Under the pieces are notes generated by a model. It worked only from the letters and a program-made list of their open reading frames with translations, made no database searches and was not told where the DNA came from. From the NCBI GenBank assembly GCA_035764385.1, contig DASTZI010000119.1, forward strand, positions 1 to 15,938: a DNA stretch of 15,938 bases. The letters run 5' to 3'. The first letter of the stretch is position 1. Every line of letters begins with the position of its first letter. This document shows positions 11,933 to 15,938 of this stretch, piece after piece. The stretch is from Gp6-AA40 sp035764385. Its GTDB lineage: Bacteria > Acidobacteriota > Vicinamibacteria > Vicinamibacterales > UBA2999. A program made the position numbers and the translations under genes.

Positions 11933-14074
11933 CCTGAGCGCCTCGGCGCGTCCCCGTTCGCCGACGATCACCCACAACCTCGCCGCCATCGAATAGCCTT
12001 CCGGCGTCGGGGCGGCCTCGACCAGATCGCCAATCACCTGCTCGACGGCCTGCTGATGATTCGAGGCGCGATAGAGCATCGCGAGACTCGCGTACGTGCC
12101 GATGTTATGCGGGTAGGTGCGCAGCTCCTCCTGGAACTCCGCTTCGGCTTCCATATATCGATCGAGGCGCGCGTACGTGTTCCCGAGGTTCAGGTGCAAA
12201 TCAGCCATCGTGCCCGCGGGCTGCAAGGTGGCGACCGCCTCCTTGAACGCCGCGAGCGCCTCGTCGTACCTGCCGTCGTTGTAGGCAATCGATCCGGCCA
12301 CAAACTGCGGCATCGGCAGGTGCGGATCCGCCGTATGCGCCGCTGCGGCATGCATGTGTGCGGCATCGACATCGTTCCGGGCCAGCGATACGCGCGCGGC
12401 GATGTCGTGCGCCGCCGCCTTCATGCGCGCATCCATTCCGGCGTCGGCGAGCGCGACCGCCTGATCTGCCTGCATCGCGGCGTCTTCCAGACGACGCGCG
12501 CGCAGCAGCGTCGACGCGAGCGCAATCGGGATTTCCGGATCGTCCTGACGTCTGATGGCCACCGCCGTGAACGTCTTCACTGCCTCGTCAATGCGTCCGG
12601 TGCGCGCCAGCAGGACGGCGAGCTGGTACTGAACGCTCGCAAGCTCAGGATGTCGGGTCGCGATGGCGCGCAACGAATCGATGGCGGCTGAATATCGGCG
12701 CTCGCCGACGAGAGCCGCCGCGTGCTGATGCGAGGCAGTGATTTCTGTCTGCACGAGAGGCGGCAAGGGTGCGAGAGGTGCGATGGGTGCAATTGGTGCG
12801 ACGGGTGCGAGAGGTGCGATGGGTGCGAGAGGTGCGATGGGTGCAACTGGTGCGAGGGGTGCGATGGGTGCTGGGCGAAGACCCTGCAGGAAACCGAACG
12901 CGGCGAGGCGATCTTCGTCCGCTTGCGCCGGCGGCATCGGCGGATCGATGACGCGGCCCTGCAGCAGCTTGTCCAGTGCCGCACTCATTTGTTCCAGGCG
13001 CGGGGAATCGGGTTTCGGCGCGTCGGCAACGAGCGGCTGCACCTGATCGACAATGCCGCGCACGAAGCGATACGACGCGTTCGAGAGCGCAAACAGGGGC
13101 TGGCCGTCGAACCGCAGTTGCGGCGCGAGCAGCTCCGCGTATATCGGCTGGTCGGGCACAAAGCCGCTGGTCTTGTCGAGAATCGTCCGCAGCGACCGTC
13201 CGCGCAGTCCCGACGGCATCGGCGCTCGCACGAGATCGAGGAGTGTCGGCAGCACATCGACGTGCTGCACCGGCTGCGGCGCACGTCGGCCGGCACCTGC
13301 CTCGCCGGGCTGCTTGACAATCAATGGGACTCGCAACGACGAATCGTCGAGCGTGATGCCATTGCTCGGATCGCCGTGGTCCGCGGTGAGCACGATCGTC
13401 GAATCGTTGTAGCGCTTCGTGTGTTTCAGCTCGTCGACTAGACGGCCGACGACCAGGTCGGCGGAGGGCGCATCGACCTGCAGAAACAGGAAGTAACGCT
13501 GGTTCGACTGCGACTTGATCCAACGGTCGGCCGCGTCGAACGTCGCGGCGCCGGGACGCTGCGGCAGCGCGCCCTCATCGACCGGTTGGTCCGGGATGTC
13601 GGCGTCGTAATACGAAAACCCTTGAGCGAGGCCCGTCGTTCGACGCAGCAAGAACGACGACACGGCCGCGCCGGTGCTGAAGCCGCGGTTGCGCAGCAGC
13701 CCGGCCATGGTTCGCGTCTGGTCCTTCAGCGCATATCCGCCTTCATCGCGAACGCCGTTGTCGAACGGAAGCTGACCGGTCACGAGCGCCGCGTACGCGG
13801 GCAGCGTCAGCGGTGAATGCGTGTACGCACGTTCGAAGACAATGCCGCGTGCGGCGAGCAGGTCGATGTTGGGCGTCGCACCCGCCGGACCACCATACGC
13901 CGGCAGCCGATCGGCCCGGAGCCCGTCGACCGTGATTAGGACGATCGGGCCCTGGTGGGGAGCGGATTCGCGCGCAAAGCGCCACCCCGTGAACGCGGCG
14001 CCGGCCACGGCGAGGATGAACAGCGTGATGATGACAATCGCCTGCCAGCGCTTCCGCGCGGCAGGGGCGTGCAT
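11861..14074 (-). CDS. membrane-anchored sulfatase/alkaline-phosphatase-fold protein with C-terminal TPR repeats
   Basis: A 737-residue protein. A membrane anchor lies near residues 11-31, followed by an alkaline-phosphatase-superfamily domain at about 40-330 (IVLITVDGLRADRLPAYGG, TPNIDLLAARGIVFERAYTHSPLTLPAYAALVTGQLP, STIVLTADHGDPSNG, SLRVPLIVKQPGEAG). Residues about 400-436 are an Ala/Pro/Ile/Leu linker from a 9-nt tandem repeat, and the rest is tetratricopeptide repeats. The sulfatase Cys of CxPxR is absent; the position reads SPLTLP, so a hydroxyl nucleophile is expected. The section normally holding HxPxxPY and the histidine after DHGE is missing (FLFLQVDAPSADLVVGRLVDEL runs straight on), so catalysis is doubtful. 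An ATG at 14074 has the better-spaced AGAAAG; a GTG at 14080 also fits. It directly follows the CarboxypepD_reg/TPR gene. Confidence 0.85.
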   Translation of the reverse strand: MHAPAARKRWQAIVIITLFILAVAGAAFTGWRFARESAPHQGPIVLITVDGLRADRLPAYGGPAGATPNIDLLAARGIVFERAYTHSPLTLPAYAALVTGQLPFDNGVRDEGGYALKDQTRTMAGLLRNRGFSTGAAVSSFLLRRTTGLAQGFSYYDADIPDQPVDEGALPQRPGAATFDAADRWIKSQSNQRYFLFLQVDAPSADLVVGRLVDELKHTKRYNDSTIVLTADHGDPSNGITLDDSSLRVPLIVKQPGEAGAGRRAPQPVQHVDVLPTLLDLVRAPMPSGLRGRSLRTILDKTSGFVPDQPIYAELLAPQLRFDGQPLFALSNASYRFVRGIVDQVQPLVADAPKPDSPRLEQMSAALDKLLQGRVIDPPMPPAQADEDRLAAFGFLQGLRPAPIAPLAPVAPIAPLAPIAPLAPVAPIAPIAPLAPLPPLVQTEITASHQHAAALVGERRYSAAIDSLRAIATRHPELASVQYQLAVLLARTGRIDEAVKTFTAVAIRRQDDPEIPIALASTLLRARRLEDAAMQADQAVALADAGMDARMKAAAHDIAARVSLARNDVDAAHMHAAAAHTADPHLPMPQFVAGSIAYNDGRYDEALAAFKEAVATLQPAGTMADLHLNLGNTYARLDRYMEAEAEFQEELRTYPHNIGTYASLAMLYRASNHQQAVEQVIGDLVEAAPTPEGYSMAARLWVIVGERGRAEALRSDARRRFRGDPSLALLGSSRQRN
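12768..12875. repeat. 9-bp minisatellite in the sulfatase/TPR gene
   Basis: Twelve consecutive 9-bp units of the form GGTGCGANN, with variants such as GGTGCAATT and GGTGCAACT and a last degenerate unit GGTGCTGGG. On the coding (minus) strand they translate to alternating A-P-I and A-P-L/V tripeptides, giving a flexible Pro/Ala-rich linker between the enzymatic domain and the TPR repeats. The unit is a multiple of three, so copy-number change would alter linker length without breaking the frame. Two-unit blocks (GGTGCGAGA GGTGCGATG) recur, suggesting slippage or unequal exchange. Confidence 0.92.
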
Positions 14075-14080
14075 GGTCAC

Positions 14081-14821
14081 TTACTTTCTGATTTCTTGAA
14101 GATGTGCGGCCGCCTCGGCCGCTGCCGATGTTTTCGGATTCACGGAAATCACATCCTGGAATGACTTGGCCGCCGCCTCTGCGTTCCCTGCCGCCATTTG
14201 CGTGACACCCAACTCGACCCGCGCGCGCAGATTCGTGTCGTCGTTCTTCAGGAAATCTGTATACGCGGCAATGGCGCGCGTCAGCAGCGCCTGTTTGGCG
14301 GTCGCGTCCTTTTCCTGCGCGGCTTTCTCCCGGTATACCGTTGCAATCGCGAGGCCGACGGTCGTCAATCGCGCGTTCTTCGATTGAATCGCCTGATACG
14401 CCGAAATCGCATCGTCAAACCGGCCGGCGGTCCGAAGCGCTTCGGCAGCGACGAGTTCTTCGGTGATCGTCTTGGACAACGCACCCGGCATGGGCCCGGG
14501 ATCGCGCTGCAGCGTCAGCGCGAGCACCGGCATGTTGCTCGAGCTCACGTCGGCCGTCCCTTGCAGCGGAAGGAAGCTGGGCGCTTCGGTGACGATCACC
14601 CAGCGGCCGCTGCGGACCCCAATCATGGCGAAGCGTCCCTTGTCATCGGTCGTCGAGGTAATACGCGCGTTCACCGCCTCGTTGGTGGCGCGCACGGTGG
14701 CCCCTTTGATCGGTTTGCCGTCGGGATCTTTGATCGTGCCGGTAATTCTGCCGGCAGTTTGTCCCGCCGCCGTGACCGCCATCGCCAGCGTCAGCACCGC
14801 GAAGAGAAGGGTTCGCCGCAT
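14081..14821 (-). CDS. secreted carboxypeptidase-regulatory-like / TPR protein
   Basis: A 246-residue protein. Residues 1-21 are a signal peptide (MRRTLLFAVLTLAMAVTAAGQ). Residues 24-105 are a CarboxypepD_reg-like beta-sandwich (GRITGTIKDPDGKPIKGATVRATNEA, TDDKGRFAMIGVRSGRWVIVTEAPSF). Residues about 118-246 are helical TPR-like repeats (AEALRTAGRFDDAISAYQAIQSKN, LRARVELGVTQMAAGNAEAAAKSFQDVISVNP). No catalytic residues are evident. The architecture fits an exported scaffold or substrate-recognition protein. It ends immediately before the sulfatase/TPR gene on the same strand, so the two are probably co-transcribed and may act together in the periplasm. Confidence 0.82.
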   Translation of the reverse strand: MRRTLLFAVLTLAMAVTAAGQTAGRITGTIKDPDGKPIKGATVRATNEAVNARITSTTDDKGRFAMIGVRSGRWVIVTEAPSFLPLQGTADVSSSNMPVLALTLQRDPGPMPGALSKTITEELVAAEALRTAGRFDDAISAYQAIQSKNARLTTVGLAIATVYREKAAQEKDATAKQALLTRAIAAYTDFLKNDDTNLRARVELGVTQMAAGNAEAAAKSFQDVISVNPKTSAAAEAAAHLQEIRK

Positions 14822-14859
14822 GGGCGGATCTTACAGCAGAACGAGTGAAGGCCCGGTGG

Positions 14860-15938
14860 TCAGGCGGGCCGGCGCTCGGCCAGTTTGTCCCGGTACATCT
14901 CCGCGTCGGCAACGCGGATGGCGTGGGACAACGTTTCTGCGCTCTCGTCGACGGCGCACACCCCGACGCTCAGGCCGATATCGGCCGGCAGGTTAGCTGC
15001 GTCGCGCTCCTGCGCGAACACCGCTTTCAACTCCTCCGCCTTCATCGCCGCCTCCTCGGCCGTGCACGTCAGAAGCAGGAGGAATTCGTCGCCTCCCCAG
15101 CGAATCACGTAGTCCGACTGACGGACCTGCCGTTGCAACAACTCACCGAGCGTGCGGAGGACCTGATCGCCTGTGTCGTGACCGAATCGGTCATTGAGAT
15201 CCTTGAAACGATTGAGGTCGACAAACACGACGCTGAGCGGCTTGCCGTAGCGGCGATGCCGTTCCAACTCACGGCGGCCGATATCGTCGAAGAACCACCG
15301 GTTGTAGCAGCCCGTCAGCGGGTCGGTGATGGCCAGCCGCTTGACCTCCTTGTTGGCGGCGGCCAGCGCAAGGTTGGTACGCCGGATCTCGTCGGTCATG
15401 TCCTCGAAGACGAGCAGGTGCATGCCGAGCGCGATCAGGATGCTGAGGACGATGGTGAACGCCAGCAGCGAGTTCGCGTACGCGCTGCTCCAGTCCTGTC
15501 GGTACGCCATCACCGCGCCGATGGCGTCGAACACGCTCATCACGCCCAGCGCAGCGCTGAGCAGGAACGCGCCGACGATCGGCGTCCGCCTCGCCACGCG
15601 CGCGAACCGCGCCGACGCGAATGCCCTCAGCAGCGCCGACATCGCTCCGCCGGTGTAGAGCACTGCTGGCAGCGGCACGACGAACGGTGAGACGAGGAAC
15701 CACACGGCAGTCGCGGCGCCGGCCTGGACGGGGATGCTCCACCGCTCTCGATTCCGTTTCGCGAACGGAGGCACGCTGAGGAGAATCAGCGCCGACGACC
15801 AGACTGCGAGCAACTGCGACAGACCGATCATCACGCTGCCGAGAAGTACATCTTCGTACCCGCGCGCGTTCAGCGTGTATGACGCCGCCAGCATCGTCCA
15901 GCTGATGATCCAGTAGACGACGAACCCGCGGCCGCGAT
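14860..15938 (-). CDS. membrane GGDEF diguanylate cyclase (N terminus cut by window edge)
   Basis: The protein would synthesise cyclic di-GMP from two GTP. The N-terminal half is hydrophobic with several transmembrane helices (around GSVMIGLSQLLAVWSSALILLSV, AATAVWFLVSPFVVPLPAVLY, VGAFLLSAALGVMSVF, LLAFTIVLSILIALGMHLLVF). A short signalling helix leads to the GGDEF domain (AITDPLTGCYNRWFFDD). The active-site GGDEF (15082-15096 on the minus strand) is intact, and RQSD five residues before it forms the RxxD inhibitory I-site, so product feedback is expected. SVGV and a C-terminal AEMYRDK are present. The frame stays open from the ATG at 15894 to the window end and still reads as a membrane helix (FVVYWIISWTMLAAS), so the true start lies outside. 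No EAL domain is attached. Confidence 0.92.
   Translation of the reverse strand, partial: RGRGFVVYWIISWTMLAASYTLNARGYEDVLLGSVMIGLSQLLAVWSSALILLSVPPFAKRNRERWSIPVQAGAATAVWFLVSPFVVPLPAVLYTGGAMSALLRAFASARFARVARRTPIVGAFLLSAALGVMSVFDAIGAVMAYRQDWSSAYANSLLAFTIVLSILIALGMHLLVFEDMTDEIRRTNLALAAANKEVKRLAITDPLTGCYNRWFFDDIGRRELERHRRYGKPLSVVFVDLNRFKDLNDRFGHDTGDQVLRTLGELLQRQVRQSDYVIRWGGDEFLLLLTCTAEEAAMKAEELKAVFAQERDAANLPADIGLSVGVCAVDESAETLSHAIRVADAEMYRDKLAERRPA

Noticed and set aside
12768..12875. CRISPR-like array
   Set aside because: The units are 9 bp with no spacers, and they translate in frame within a protein; it is a minisatellite.
12738..13046. Plus-strand ORFs across the minisatellite (GAMGA- and CDGCERCDGC-type translations)
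   Set aside because: These are by-products of a 9-bp repeat that keeps all frames open; the minus-strand frame joins two recognisable domains and is the real one.

Overview
The window is high-GC bacterial DNA, densely packed with genes on both strands. It looks like an Acidobacteriota chromosome, most likely a Vicinamibacteria-like soil lineage. The pointers are two secreted VWFA proteins of the type common in Acidobacteria, a membrane-anchored sulfatase/alkaline-phosphatase-fold protein with a TPR tail, a secreted CarboxypepD_reg/TPR protein, and palindromic repeats of a kind I associate with this group. The lineage is an inference; there is no rRNA or phylogenetic marker to settle it.

Layout, left to right. 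(1) 1-725, plus strand: the C-terminal part of a 2-oxoacid dehydrogenase E1 beta subunit, overlapping by 4 nt a lipoyl-domain-only protein where a full E2 would be expected. (2) 764-1579, minus strand: a membrane-anchored PEGA-domain protein, convergent with region 1. (3) 1757-8270, minus strand: a six-gene operon in which every gene overlaps the next by 1-4 nt. In transcription order it encodes VWFA protein, VWFA protein, CcsA/HemX-like membrane protein, HemA (glutamyl-tRNA reductase), HemC (porphobilinogen deaminase) and a CobA-HemD fusion. (4) 8271-8492: a divergent intergenic region with a good minus-strand promoter and a weaker plus-strand one. (5) 8493-10847, plus strand: the F0 half of ATP synthase (AtpZ, AtpI, a, c, b), ending after subunit b with no F1 genes following. 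(6) 10858-10942: a long imperfect hairpin repeat, then 10946-11932, plus strand: an LPG-synthase/YbhN-type flippase family membrane protein. (7) 11861-14821, minus strand: a secreted CarboxypepD_reg/TPR protein directly upstream of the sulfatase-fold TPR protein, whose 3' end overlaps the flippase gene by 72 nt. (8) 14860-15938, minus strand: a membrane GGDEF diguanylate cyclase cut by the right edge. No gene-free stretch exceeds 300 bases.

How the genes work together. HemA makes glutamate-1-semialdehyde from Glu-tRNA. HemC builds hydroxymethylbilane, and the HemD half of the fusion closes it to uroporphyrinogen III. The CobA half could divert that product to precorrin-2 (siroheme/B12). The HemX-like protein probably supports HemA. 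Why two secreted VWFA proteins lead this operon is unclear. The F0 operon supplies the proton channel of ATP synthase.

Most of the region is ordinary housekeeping. The best second looks are a palindromic element translated in frame inside hemC with a smaller look-alike between atpE and atpF, the long hairpin after atpF, the VWFA-heme operon, the lipoyl-only ORF, a CobA domain that departs from consensus at several positions, and a sulfatase-fold domain that seems to have lost part of its active-site region.
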